Below are positions 44,468-52,335 of a stretch of DNA of 64,000 nt, one piece after another. The notes under the pieces are model-generated. The model worked only from the letters and a program-made list of their open reading frames with translations. It made no database searches and was not told the DNA's origin. The position numbers and the translations under genes were made by a program. How positions within the stretch are numbered: the first letter of the stretch is position 1; each line of letters opens with the position of its first letter. The stretch is from CAIWHR01 sp963830485 (lineage in GTDB: Bacteria > Pseudomonadota > Gammaproteobacteria > Burkholderiales > Casimicrobiaceae): NCBI GenBank assembly GCA_963830485.1, contig CAWHNE010000024.1:52485-116484 (forward strand). The letters run 5' to 3'.

Positions 44468-44483
44468 TCAAACGTTCGTTTGA
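44468..44483. promoter_or_regulatory. PsrA-like operator
   Basis: The sequence TCAAACGTTCGTTTGA is a palindrome with 7-base arms. It matches the published PsrA consensus (G/C)AAAC-N2-4-GTTT(C/G). It sits just upstream of the TetR gene. I found no second perfect copy near fadL, fadD or the 31-33 kb genes. Confidence 0.65.
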
Positions 44484-44811
44484 ACTCTAGGGCGCCTCTC
44501 CGGGGCGTGTCAAGGGAGGATTGAGCGCAACGCCATTCGCGCGGCCGTCGCGCGACCAGGCAGGTCACATTTGATAGCGAGCGCTCGCTTACGCTGTGAG
44601 CCTCATCCGATGGAGTCGGTGTCCGATAGAGGTGCGGGTCTTCCGCTCCGGTTCAAGCCCCGCTTGCGATGTCCGCGACAGCTTCCCGGCGTGACGCCGC
44701 GCCCCCTGACGGTCACTCCTGGCTTGGCCTCTTCCGCCGCAAGTGACCATCGCAGCGTCGGACCAACGGGCCGCCCTCGGTCGCTCGGCGATGCGAGTTT
44801 CGCTCCTTGGC
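44484..44811. other. Gene-free interval with palindromes and repeat fragments
   Basis: No convincing gene. It holds a perfect 14-base palindrome AGCGAGCGCTCGCT (44576-44589), an imperfect palindrome TCGCGCGGCCGTCGCGCGA nearby (44539-44557), and at 44765-44811 a minus-strand copy of the GCCAAGGAGCG repeat abutting the ligase stop codon. The palindromes could be operators, but no target gene is obvious. Confidence 0.5.
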
Positions 44812-46575
44812 TCACTCGGCCGCGTACGCGGCGTCGATCTGCGCGGCGAAGCGCTGCGCGACGAGCGGGCGCCGCAGCTTCAAGGTCGGCGTGAGGAGTC
44901 CGCTGTCGAGATCCCACGGCTCGCGGGTCGCGATGACGCGGCGCACGCGGACCCAGCGCGGAAACGACTTGAGCCGATCGTTCGCGCGCTTGACGAGCGC
45001 CCTCTCGTCGGCTTCCTGCGTCACCGCAAGCAACACAGGGAACGGCCGCCCTTCGCCGATCAGCATCACTTGCTCGAACACCGGATCGCGCAGGATCGCG
45101 AGCTCGGCATCCTGCGGCGACAGCTTCTCGCCGTTCGACAGGACGAGGATGTCCTTCACGCGACCGCGGATGTACAGCTTCCCGCCTCGAAGCTCGGCCA
45201 CGTCGCCCGTTGCGAGCCATCCGTCGGCATCGATCGCGGCGCGCGTCGCCTCGTCGTTGCGCCAGTAGCCCAGCATGACGCTCGGCCCGCGGACCATGAG
45301 CGCCGCCGGGCCGCTCCAAGGCACGAATTGCTCCCCCTCGGGGGGCAGCGCAGCGGCGACAGCCGGAAGCGTGGGGGCGCTACCTGCGAGCGCGCCGCGC
45401 TCCCCGAGCCTTACTTCGAGCCCGGGAAGTGGCGGGCCGACCGATTCCGGATCGTTGTCGTCGTCCCGGTTCACGGCGACGACGGGCGAAGCCTCGGTCA
45501 GGCCATAGCCTTGCAGCAACGGAAGACCGAGCCCGATGAACGTGCGCGCGAGCGCGGGGTCGAGCGGCGCGCCGCCGACGACCGCAAGGCGCAGCCGGCC
45601 GCCGAGCTTTGCCAAGATCGGCGCCGCGACCACCGCGCGCAGTATCGTGACGACGACCTGCTCGAGTGGCGAGGCGCCCCCGCGCGTCATCGCGTAGCCG
45701 CGCGTGACGCACGCGTCGAACAGCGCTCGCTTGAGTCGCGACTCCGCCAGCGTCCGCTCGATGCGTGCTCCGAAGCGTTCGAAGATGCGCGGCACTGCGA
45801 ACACGACCGTCGGCGCCTGCTGCAGGAAGTCGTCGGCGAGCTGCGCGACGCTGCGCGCGAACACGACGGTCGCGCCGAGGGAAAGCGGCAGGTAGTAGCC
45901 GCCGGTGCGCTCGAACATGTGCGACAGCGGCAGGACCGACAGGAAGCGGTCGGTCGGACGCGCCATGCCCGTCTCGCGGCACGCGGCGACGTTGGCGCGG
46001 ATGTTGCCGTGCGAGAGCATGACGCCCTTCGGGCGGCCGGCGGTGCCCGAGGTGTAGCAGATCGTCGCGAGCGTCTCGTCCTCGACCGACGTGAACTCGG
46101 GCAGTCCGCCCGCGGCCGGCAGGAACTCGGCGGCTGACACCGCGCCGTCGCCGGCGGCGAGCGCCTCGTCGACACGCAGCACGACGACGCGCGGCGGGGT
46201 TGCCGCGCCCGCGGCCTTGCGGAGCCCGCGCGCGAGTCGGAGGTTCTCGACGACGACGAGCCTCGCCTCGGCGTTCGCGATGCACCACGCGACGTTCTCC
46301 GGATTGTCGTCGACGTAGAGCGGGACCACGACGAGTGCCTGGCCGAGCGCCGCCAGGTCGATCGCGACCCAAGACGGGCTGTTACGCGCGGCAAGCGCGA
46401 CGCGGTCCCCGGGCGCGAGCCCTTCACGCCGGAACGCGGCCTGCCAGCGCGCGATCTCGGCCGCGAGCTCGCCGGCGCTCACGTCGCGCCAGCCCGCGTC
46501 GGTCGCGTGCCGGTAGAGCACCGTCTCGGGATGCGCCAGATGAGGCGCGAGGAGCTCTGCGAGGTTGCCGGCCAT
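44812..46575 (-). CDS. AMP-forming long-chain acyl-CoA ligase with an in-frame repeat insertion
   Basis: The 587-residue ligase has CYTSGTAGRPKGVMLSHGN, LLQGYGLTEASPVVAVN, WLATGDVAELRGGKLYIRG and DILVLSNGEKLSPQDAE, the long-chain class of acyl-CoA synthetases. Between GERGAL and LMVRGPSVMLGYW lies a segment of about 26 residues (including ALPPEGEQFVPWSGPAAL) that is the translation of a dispersed repeat (45295-45378). Relatives have only GERGELLVRGPSVM there. The frame is kept, so the protein may still fold. Placed by the storage genes, it could supply acyl-CoA for ester synthesis. Confidence 0.85.
   Translation of the reverse strand: MAGNLAELLAPHLAHPETVLYRHATDAGWRDVSAGELAAEIARWQAAFRREGLAPGDRVALAARNSPSWVAIDLAALGQALVVVPLYVDDNPENVAWCIANAEARLVVVENLRLARGLRKAAGAATPPRVVVLRVDEALAAGDGAVSAAEFLPAAGGLPEFTSVEDETLATICYTSGTAGRPKGVMLSHGNIRANVAACRETGMARPTDRFLSVLPLSHMFERTGGYYLPLSLGATVVFARSVAQLADDFLQQAPTVVFAVPRIFERFGARIERTLAESRLKRALFDACVTRGYAMTRGGASPLEQVVVTILRAVVAAPILAKLGGRLRLAVVGGAPLDPALARTFIGLGLPLLQGYGLTEASPVVAVNRDDDNDPESVGPPLPGLEVRLGERGALAGSAPTLPAVAAALPPEGEQFVPWSGPAALMVRGPSVMLGYWRNDEATRAAIDADGWLATGDVAELRGGKLYIRGRVKDILVLSNGEKLSPQDAELAILRDPVFEQVMLIGEGRPFPVLLAVTQEADERALVKRANDRLKSFPRWVRVRRVIATREPWDLDSGLLTPTLKLRRPLVAQRFAAQIDAAYAAE
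45295..45378. repeat. Dispersed repeat copy 2, inside the acyl-CoA ligase gene
   Basis: 84 bases nearly identical to 8834-8916 (about five mismatches and one indel). It is in frame in the ligase gene on the minus strand, whereas copy 1 is read from the opposite strand as the end of MiaB. Both strands therefore lack stop codons in the frame used. Confidence 0.75.
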
Positions 46576-46594
46576 GCGCAGCTCAGCGCTTGGT

Positions 46595-46600
46595 TATACT
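46595..46600 (+). promoter_or_regulatory. Candidate -10 box for the PHA-system gene
   Basis: TATACT on the plus strand, 25 bases before ATG 46625, followed by GGAGGGAGG as ribosome binding site. It lies in the 49-base gap between divergent genes. No clear -35 box. Confidence 0.35.
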
Positions 46601-46624
46601 TCCCGCGGAGGGAGGTTCGCGCCG

Positions 46625-46903
46625 ATGGCCACGATCACGATCGCGAAGAAGCACCACCTGTCTCACAAGAAGGCGAAGGACGCGGCGCAGAAGATCGCCG
46701 ACGACCTCGCGAAACGCTTCGAACTGCACTGCGCATGGCATGGCGACAACATCGAGTTCGAGCGCGCCGGCGTGGCCGGCCACCTGCACGTCGGCAAGAC
46801 CGTGGTGCGGCTCGACTGCAAGCTCGGGCTGCTCCTGTCGATGCTGAAGCCGACCATCGAGGACGTCGTGCACCGCGACTTCGAGAAGTATTTCGGCAAG
46901 TAG
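46625..46903 (+). CDS. Polyhydroxyalkanoic acid system family protein
   Basis: The 92-residue product starts MATITIAKKHHLSHKKAKDA and contains ELHCAWHGDNIEFERAGVAG and DCKLGLLLSMLKPTIEDVVH. This is the PHA_gran_rgn family, small proteins encoded near PHA granule genes, of unknown biochemical role. I start at ATG 46625 because of the strong ribosome binding site and the family start. The TAG stop forms the first bases of a repeat (TAGCGGCGCGAGCGGCGA). Confidence 0.85.
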   Translation: MATITIAKKHHLSHKKAKDAAQKIADDLAKRFELHCAWHGDNIEFERAGVAGHLHVGKTVVRLDCKLGLLLSMLKPTIEDVVHRDFEKYFGK

Positions 46904-47242
46904 CGGCGCGAGCGGCGACGAGGGGCCCCGAGCGCGGAGCGTGCAGGGGATCGGAGCAACCGCGAGTGCGATCGGAGGCCGACACTTCGGCACGACGATT
47001 AGTCTGGCGGTGCGGAGGCCGACCCCGCCGAAGGCAAGGGGATGCGAGAAATCACGAGTAGCGGCGCGAGCTGAGGAGCAGGGGCCCGCGCGGCTGCATC
47101 GCGCGGGGATGCGACTCGAGCGAGTCGACGCAGCGAGGCCGACAAAGTGACTAGTTGCATGTCCTGGAAGTGCGGAGGCCGAGGCCGCATAGGGCCGACC
47201 GCTCGGCCCCGAGATCATCGTGGCGGTCCGAAGGCCCAAACG
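46901..47242 (+). repeat. Array of TAGCGGCGCGAG / GCGGAGGCCG repeat modules
   Basis: No gene. The stretch holds a head module starting at the stop codon (TAGCGGCGCGAGCGGCGA at 46901), a tail GGCGGTGCGGAGGCCG at 47006-47021, a second head TAGCGGCGCGAG at 47059, and further tails (GTGCGGAGGCCGAGG near 47168). The same modules occur at 56654-56771 and, reversed, at 59722-59919. I see no promoter or RNA gene in it. Confidence 0.65.
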
Positions 47243-48019
47243 CTAGCCGCCCGCTTCCGCTGCCGGCGGCACGACGACGCGCGGGGAGAGCGGATCGGGA
47301 AACGGCGCGGTTTCGCCCTCGAGCAGCGCTTCCATTAGCGCCCGCTCGCGGGTGTCGATCGTCGCCAGGAACTCCGTCGCATCGCCCATCTTCCCGAACG
47401 CGACGAAGCCGCGCTCGAGGAAATCGTGGAGCGCCGAGAACCCGGCGAGGCGCGCGGGCTGGCGCATCATCCTGAGCGCGCCGCGAATGAGCGGCTTCTG
47501 CACGAAGTGCGCGAGCCGGCTGCCGACCTCGCCGATCAGCCGGATCTGTCGTTCCCGCTCGGGGCGCTTGCCCATCCTGCGATAGGCCCGGCAGTACTCG
47601 CCCAGCGAGAACTGACCGTCGGCCCGCGACAGCCGCGCGAGGAGCGAGCGGTCGAGCGTCTGCGACAGCGCGTGCAGCTCGACGGCCTTCGCGATCGTCG
47701 CGATCACGGCCTCGGGGAGCATGCGCACCATCACCGGGACGACGCGCGCGAGGTCGGCGTCGCGCCGCGCGAAGTCCGCGCTGCCGTACAGATCCGTCTG
47801 GAAGAACAGGATCGCGTCGGCGTAGCGGTCCTGCGTCGCGAGATCGTCGTAGGTCATCCGCAGCCGGCGCGCCTGCCACGTAGCCAGGCGCTGCAGCGCG
47901 CCGGCGAGGATCGGATTCGCGTCGCGCTCGGCCTGCAGGCGCGCGACGTTCGCGAGCTCCTGCACCAGCATCGTTTGCGCCGGTGCCTGCGTCGGGGAAG
48001 TCGGATTGGCGATGGCCAT
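47243..48019 (-). CDS. FFLEELY-motif-like hypothetical protein
   Basis: The 258-residue product starts MAIANPTSPTQAPAQTMLVQ. It contains YADAILFFQTDLYGSADFAR, a variant of the FFLEELY/FFLxDLYG motif that names an uncharacterised proteobacterial family, followed by RDADLARVVPVMVRMLPE and a helical C-terminal half. There is no signal peptide or membrane segment. Function unknown. It is convergent with the PHA-system gene across the repeat array. Confidence 0.55.
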   Translation of the reverse strand: MAIANPTSPTQAPAQTMLVQELANVARLQAERDANPILAGALQRLATWQARRLRMTYDDLATQDRYADAILFFQTDLYGSADFARRDADLARVVPVMVRMLPEAVIATIAKAVELHALSQTLDRSLLARLSRADGQFSLGEYCRAYRRMGKRPERERQIRLIGEVGSRLAHFVQKPLIRGALRMMRQPARLAGFSALHDFLERGFVAFGKMGDATEFLATIDTRERALMEALLEGETAPFPDPLSPRVVVPPAAEAGG

Positions 48020-48131
48020 GGGTCGGGGCGCCGCCGCGGCCGCGCACCCCCGCCGCAGCCCGACGTGACGCCGTGACGGAAGTCTAGCGTATGCGCCGGG
48101 TGGGACACGAGGGCGCGCGGGGCGCTTTAGG

Positions 48132-48160
48132 TTGTATTGTCTAAACTGGACCGCTAGATT
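48132..48160 (+). promoter_or_regulatory. Promoter of the GMC oxidoreductase operon
   Basis: TTGTAT at 48132-48137, a 17-base spacer and TAGATT at 48155-48160. Inside the spacer, TCTAA lies 10 bases before the -10 box, at the same distance as TCTAA upstream of both phasin genes. Confidence 0.6.
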
Positions 48161-48221
48161 GGATTCGACGCAAGGCGCCGCCCGCCTCGGAGGTGGTTGA
48201 CCTGACTCGCGCCGCGCTTAG

Positions 48222-48752
48222 ATGCCCACACGCCGCACGTTTCTCTTCGCCGGAATTGCCGGCGCGACCGCGCTTGCAGCCGCCGCTTGGCTGCGCGGTA
48301 CGCGCGAGGTGCCGGCTGCGGCGCCGGAAGGGGAGCGCGGAGGCGCGCTCGGCGACGCGACGGCCGTCCTTTCCGCGGTGGTTCCCGTGTTCCTCGACGG
48401 AGCGCTGCCCGCCGATCCCGCAGCCGCCCGTCTCGCCGTGCGCGAGACGGTCGCGAGCGTGGGCGACGCGATCGCCGGCTTGCCGCCGGCGGCACAGCAC
48501 GAGCTCGCGCAGCTCTTCTCGCTTCTCGGGTTCGCGCCCGCGCGGATCGCGCTCGCGCGCGTCTCCTCACCGTGGCCGGAGGCGGGCCGTGACGAGGTCG
48601 CCGCATTCCTCGCGCGCTGGCGCGAGAGCAGCTTCCTGCTCTTCCGGTCGGCGTACGCCGCGCTGCATCAGCTCGTCTTCGCGGCGTGGTACGGCAATCC
48701 AGCATCGTGGCCGGCGATCGGCTACCCAGGACCGCCGCGGCTTCCGGAATGA
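48222..48752 (+). CDS. Twin-arginine-signal small subunit (gluconate 2-dehydrogenase subunit 3-like)
   Basis: The 176-residue product starts MPTRRTFLFAGIAGATALAA, a twin-arginine-type signal. The mature part (VLSAVVPVFLDGALP and LLFRSAYAALHQLVFAAWYG) resembles the small subunit that accompanies membrane GMC dehydrogenases. Its stop overlaps the start of the GMC oxidoreductase gene (ATGA), so the two likely form one exported enzyme complex. Confidence 0.75.
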   Translation: MPTRRTFLFAGIAGATALAAAAWLRGTREVPAAAPEGERGGALGDATAVLSAVVPVFLDGALPADPAAARLAVRETVASVGDAIAGLPPAAQHELAQLFSLLGFAPARIALARVSSPWPEAGRDEVAAFLARWRESSFLLFRSAYAALHQLVFAAWYGNPASWPAIGYPGPPRLPE

Positions 48753-50395
48753 CCGTGAACGCGCCCGAGAACGATCCGTGGACCGCGGGCCGCGCGCGCG
48801 GCTGGCGCATCGTGGACGCATCCGCGCAGGCGCGCGATCTCGATCTCGAAGCCGACGTCGCGATCGTCGGTACCGGCGCGGGCGGCGGCACCGCCGCCGA
48901 GATCCTCGCGCAGGCGGGGCTCGCCGTGATTCTCGTCGAGGAAGGACCGCTCGCGACCGCCGCCGATTTCCGAATGCTCGAGGCCGAGGCATATCCCTCG
49001 CTCTACCAGGAGTCCGCCGCGCGCAAGACGAAGGATCGGGCGATCGGCATCCTGCAGGGTCGATGCGTCGGCGGTGGCACGACCGTCAACTGGACCAGCT
49101 CGTTTCGCACGCCGGCGACGACGCTCGCGTACTGGCAACGCACCTACGGACTCGAGGGCTTCGCGCCGGCCGACCTCGCGCCGTGGTTCGAGCGCATGGA
49201 AGCCCGCCTCGCCATCGCACCGTGGGAGGTCGCGCCGAACGCGAACAACGAGGCGCTCGCGCGCGGCGCGGCGAAGCTCGGGATCGCCGCAAGCGCGATC
49301 CGGCGCAACGTCAAGGGCTGCTGGAACCTGGGCTACTGCGGACTCGGCTGTCCGACGAACGCGAAGCAATCGATGCTCGTGACGACGGTGCCCGCGGCGC
49401 TCGATCGCGGCGCCGTCCTCGTGACTCGAGCCCGCGCGCTCGCATTCGCGCACCGCGCCGACCGCGTGACCGCCCTCACCTGTGCGGCGATGGACACGCG
49501 CGGTGTCGCCACGACCGCGCGGCGCATCACGATCCGCGCGCGCGCCTACGTCGCCGCCGGCGGCGCGATCGGCTCGCCGGCGCTGCTCTTGCGCAGCCGG
49601 GTCCCCGACCCGCACGGCATCGTCGGACGTCGAACGTTCCTGCATCCGACCGTCGTGTCCGCGGCGATCATGCCCGACCGGATCGATCCTTACGCCGGCG
49701 CACCGCAGACCGTCTACTCGGATCACTTCCTCGACACGGTCCCGCTCGAGGGCCCGATCGGTTACAAGCTCGAAGCGGCGCCTGCGCACCCGCTCCTGAT
49801 GGCGATCACGCTGCCGGGCGAGGGGCAGGCCCACGCGCGCTGGATGCGCGACCTGCCGTACCTTCACGTGGCGATCGCGCTCCTGCGCGACGGCTTCCAT
49901 CCCGATAGCCCGGGCGGCACCGTGACCCTCGATGGCAGCGGGGCCCCGGCGCTCGACTACCCGCTGACACCGTACGTCTGGCGCGGCGTCCGCGACGCGC
50001 TGCGGACGATGGCCGAGCTCCAGTTCGCCGCCGGCGCGCGAACCGTCATGCCGATCCACGGCGACGGCGCGGCGTTCGCCGACATCGCCTCCGCGCGGAC
50101 GGCAATCGACGGCTTCGCACTCGCGCCCCTCGCGACCCCCGTCGTCAGCGCTCACGTGATGGGCGGCTGCCCGCTCGGTCCCGACCCGGCGCGCGCGGCG
50201 GTCGACGCGACGGGCCGCTACCATCATCTCGCCAACCTGCACGTTTTCGACGGGTCTCTCTTCCCGACCTCGCTCGGCGCCAATCCGCAACTCTCGATCT
50301 ACGGGATCGTCGCCCGTCTTGCGACGGGCCTCGCCGCGGCGCTCGCACCCGGGCGCTCGGCCGGGAGCGAGCGTCGCGCGGCGGGTGCCGATTAG
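48749..50395 (+). CDS. GMC-family FAD oxidoreductase (possible long-chain alcohol oxidase/dehydrogenase)
   Basis: The 548-residue flavoprotein has the FAD-binding VAIVGTGAGGGTAAEILAQA near residue 35, RCVGGGTTVNWTSSFRTP, and the C-terminal GMC region with histidine in SAHVMGGCPLG and asparagine in LFPTSLGANPQLSIYG. A cysteine cluster (GCWNLGYCGLGCPTNAKQSM) resembles that of fatty-alcohol oxidases more than of choline or glucose oxidases. The lipid-storage context suggests a long-chain alcohol substrate; that is inference. It has no signal of its own and probably travels with the Tat-signal subunit. Confidence 0.8.
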   Translation: MTVNAPENDPWTAGRARGWRIVDASAQARDLDLEADVAIVGTGAGGGTAAEILAQAGLAVILVEEGPLATAADFRMLEAEAYPSLYQESAARKTKDRAIGILQGRCVGGGTTVNWTSSFRTPATTLAYWQRTYGLEGFAPADLAPWFERMEARLAIAPWEVAPNANNEALARGAAKLGIAASAIRRNVKGCWNLGYCGLGCPTNAKQSMLVTTVPAALDRGAVLVTRARALAFAHRADRVTALTCAAMDTRGVATTARRITIRARAYVAAGGAIGSPALLLRSRVPDPHGIVGRRTFLHPTVVSAAIMPDRIDPYAGAPQTVYSDHFLDTVPLEGPIGYKLEAAPAHPLLMAITLPGEGQAHARWMRDLPYLHVAIALLRDGFHPDSPGGTVTLDGSGAPALDYPLTPYVWRGVRDALRTMAELQFAAGARTVMPIHGDGAAFADIASARTAIDGFALAPLATPVVSAHVMGGCPLGPDPARAAVDATGRYHHLANLHVFDGSLFPTSLGANPQLSIYGIVARLATGLAAALAPGRSAGSERRAAGAD

Positions 50396-50400
50396 GGTGT

Positions 50401-50428
50401 TTGCTCTAACGAAGCGGGATAAAGTGAA
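50401..50428 (+). promoter_or_regulatory. Phasin 1 promoter region with shared TTGCTCTAACG motif
   Basis: TTGCTCTAACG is followed after 8 bases by TAAAGT, a -10-like box. The same 11 bases, followed after 8 bases by TAGAAT, occur upstream of the second phasin gene on the minus strand. Confidence 0.45.
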
Positions 50429-50478
50429 TTCAATCGCGGAAGTCGCGCGAGATCTTCAACCCCTCGAGAAAGCGCCCC

Positions 50479-50937
50479 ATGCAAAAGCAAATCAACCCTG
50501 TCTTCAATCCGTACCCGTTCGGCGAAGCCGCGCTGGTCGCGTCACGCAAGGTTTGGCTCGCCGGCTTGGGCGCTACCGTAGTGACCCGCGACTGGGTCCA
50601 GAGCGAAGGTAGCCATGTGTTCCGCACGCTGGTGCGCCAAGGCACCGTCGTCGAGTCGCGTGCGATCCGCTTCGTCGGCGACCAGGTCGAGTCGTCGTTG
50701 ACCCGCGCGAACGCGATGTGGCGGAGCACGCGCCGCACCGTCGAGGCGACTGTGAAGCAGGCGGCCACGTCGATGGTCGACTACGCGCAGCAGGTGCTGC
50801 CGAAGTCGCTGCCGAAGATCGAGCTGCCGAAGGCACTCGCTCCGGCCGCGAAGGCGACGCCCGCGAAGCGCGCGCGCAAGGCCGCCGCCCGCACCACGCG
50901 TCCCGTGAAGAAGGCGAAGCGCACGAAGCGCGCGTAA
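50479..50937 (+). CDS. Phasin-like PHA granule protein with basic histone-like tail (PhaI/PhaF type)
   Basis: The 152-residue product has EAALVASRKVWLAGLGATVV, the phasin N-terminal helix of the PhaF/PhaI family (compare HQVWLAGVGAFVRAQ in the second phasin). The C-terminal 30 residues (AKRARKAAARTTRPVKKAKR) are strongly basic, like the DNA-binding tail of PhaF that ties granules to the nucleoid. It lies between the GMC operon and the patatin gene. Confidence 0.75.
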   Translation: MQKQINPVFNPYPFGEAALVASRKVWLAGLGATVVTRDWVQSEGSHVFRTLVRQGTVVESRAIRFVGDQVESSLTRANAMWRSTRRTVEATVKQAATSMVDYAQQVLPKSLPKIELPKALAPAAKATPAKRARKAAARTTRPVKKAKRTKRA

Positions 50938-50981
50938 TAAGGTAGGATCGCGCCACCGCTTTCAACGTAACAGGGAGGTCC

Positions 50982-52271
50982 ATGCCGGGACGGACGGCAA
51001 CCGGGCGCGCACGACGCGTCCGGCCGCGGGGACGCGCGCGTCCCCGCGTGGGCCTGGCCCTCGCCGGTGGCGGGCCCCTCGGCGGGATCTACGAGGTCGG
51101 TGCACTGCTCGCGCTGACCGACTCGCTCGAGGGCATCGATCTCGCGGACCTCGACGTCTACGTCGGCGTTTCGTCCGGTGGTTTCGTCGCTGCCGCACTG
51201 GCGAACGGCATTTCGCCGGCGCAGATGTACCGGCTCTTCATCGACGACGGCGCCGACGCGGCGCTGACCCCCGAGATCTTTCTGCGTCCCGCCGTGGCGG
51301 AGTTCATGCTGCGCGCGGGCGCGCTGCCGCGGCTCCTCGCGCGCGCGGCGGTCCAGTACCTGCGCGACCCGTTCCGGCGCGGCCTCCTGGAATCACTGGC
51401 GACGCTCTCACACGCGATGCCGACCGGGATGTTCGACAACCGCGCGGTCGGCGATTTCCTCGGCCGGCTGTTCGCGGCGCCCGGCCGCACCAACGACTTC
51501 CGCAAGCTCGACCGCAAGCTGTTCCTCGTCGCGACGAACCTCGACACCGGCGCGTCGGTGACGTTCGGCGCGCCCGGCCTCGATCACGTCCCGATCTCGA
51601 TGGCGATCGAGGCCTCCGCCGCGCTGCCGGGCCTGTTCCCGCCCGTGATGATCGGCGGCGAGCACTACGTCGATGGCGCGCTCAACAAGACGCTGCACGC
51701 CTCGGTCGCACTCGACCTTGGCGTGCGCCTGCTCCTCTGCGTCAACCCGCTGGTGCCGTTCGACGCGAGCCGCGCGACACAAGGTGGGCGCCTGACCGTC
51801 GCGAAGCTGAACGAGGGCGGGCTCCCGATCGTGCTTTCGCAAACCTTCCGCGCGATCATTCACTCGCGGATGAAGGTCGGCATGGAGAAGTATCGCCGCC
51901 AGTATCCGGACGCCGACGTCGTCCTGTTCGAGCCGGATCGGGAGGACGCCGACATGTTCTTCGCGAGCATCTTCAGCTACTCGCAGCGCCGCCGGCTGTG
52001 CGCGGCGGCCTATGCGAAGACGCGGCAGAACCTGAACGCGCGGGCGGCCGCGCTCGCGCCGCGGCTCGCGCGGCACGGCATCTCGTTGCGCCACGATCGC
52101 CTCGCCGATGCGCACCGCAACATCCACGACGCGCTCGCGGATCCGCGTCCGCTGCACGCGCAACCAGGCCACGATGTGCGGCGCACGACGCGCGACCTCG
52201 CGCATGCGCTGAATCAGCTCGAGCGCTGGCTCGACCGCGCCGGCGGGCCAGGAAGCGCTTCCGGGGCGTAG
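50982..52271 (+). CDS. Patatin-like phospholipase/lipase
   Basis: The 429-residue product has the patatin oxyanion motif LALAGGGPLGGIYEVGALLA, the serine motif YVGVSSGGFVAAAL and the aspartate motif HYVDGALNKTLHAS, giving a Ser-Asp dyad. The basic first 20 residues are not a typical signal peptide, so a cytoplasmic or granule-surface role is plausible. It may hydrolyse storage lipids or PHA; the substrate is inferred from neighbours only. Confidence 0.85.
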   Translation: MPGRTATGRARRVRPRGRARPRVGLALAGGGPLGGIYEVGALLALTDSLEGIDLADLDVYVGVSSGGFVAAALANGISPAQMYRLFIDDGADAALTPEIFLRPAVAEFMLRAGALPRLLARAAVQYLRDPFRRGLLESLATLSHAMPTGMFDNRAVGDFLGRLFAAPGRTNDFRKLDRKLFLVATNLDTGASVTFGAPGLDHVPISMAIEASAALPGLFPPVMIGGEHYVDGALNKTLHASVALDLGVRLLLCVNPLVPFDASRATQGGRLTVAKLNEGGLPIVLSQTFRAIIHSRMKVGMEKYRRQYPDADVVLFEPDREDADMFFASIFSYSQRRRLCAAAYAKTRQNLNARAAALAPRLARHGISLRHDRLADAHRNIHDALADPRPLHAQPGHDVRRTTRDLAHALNQLERWLDRAGGPGSASGA

Positions 52272-52335
52272 TACCATTCGATCGACGCAAGTCGACGCCT
52301 GCGGTGCCACACCGCGCGCGCGCCCGATCGATCCG

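Noticed and set aside
46901..47242. Possible small RNA or gene in the long gap after the PHA-system gene
   Set aside because: The sequence is made of repeat modules found elsewhere; no promoter, terminator or conserved open frame is visible.
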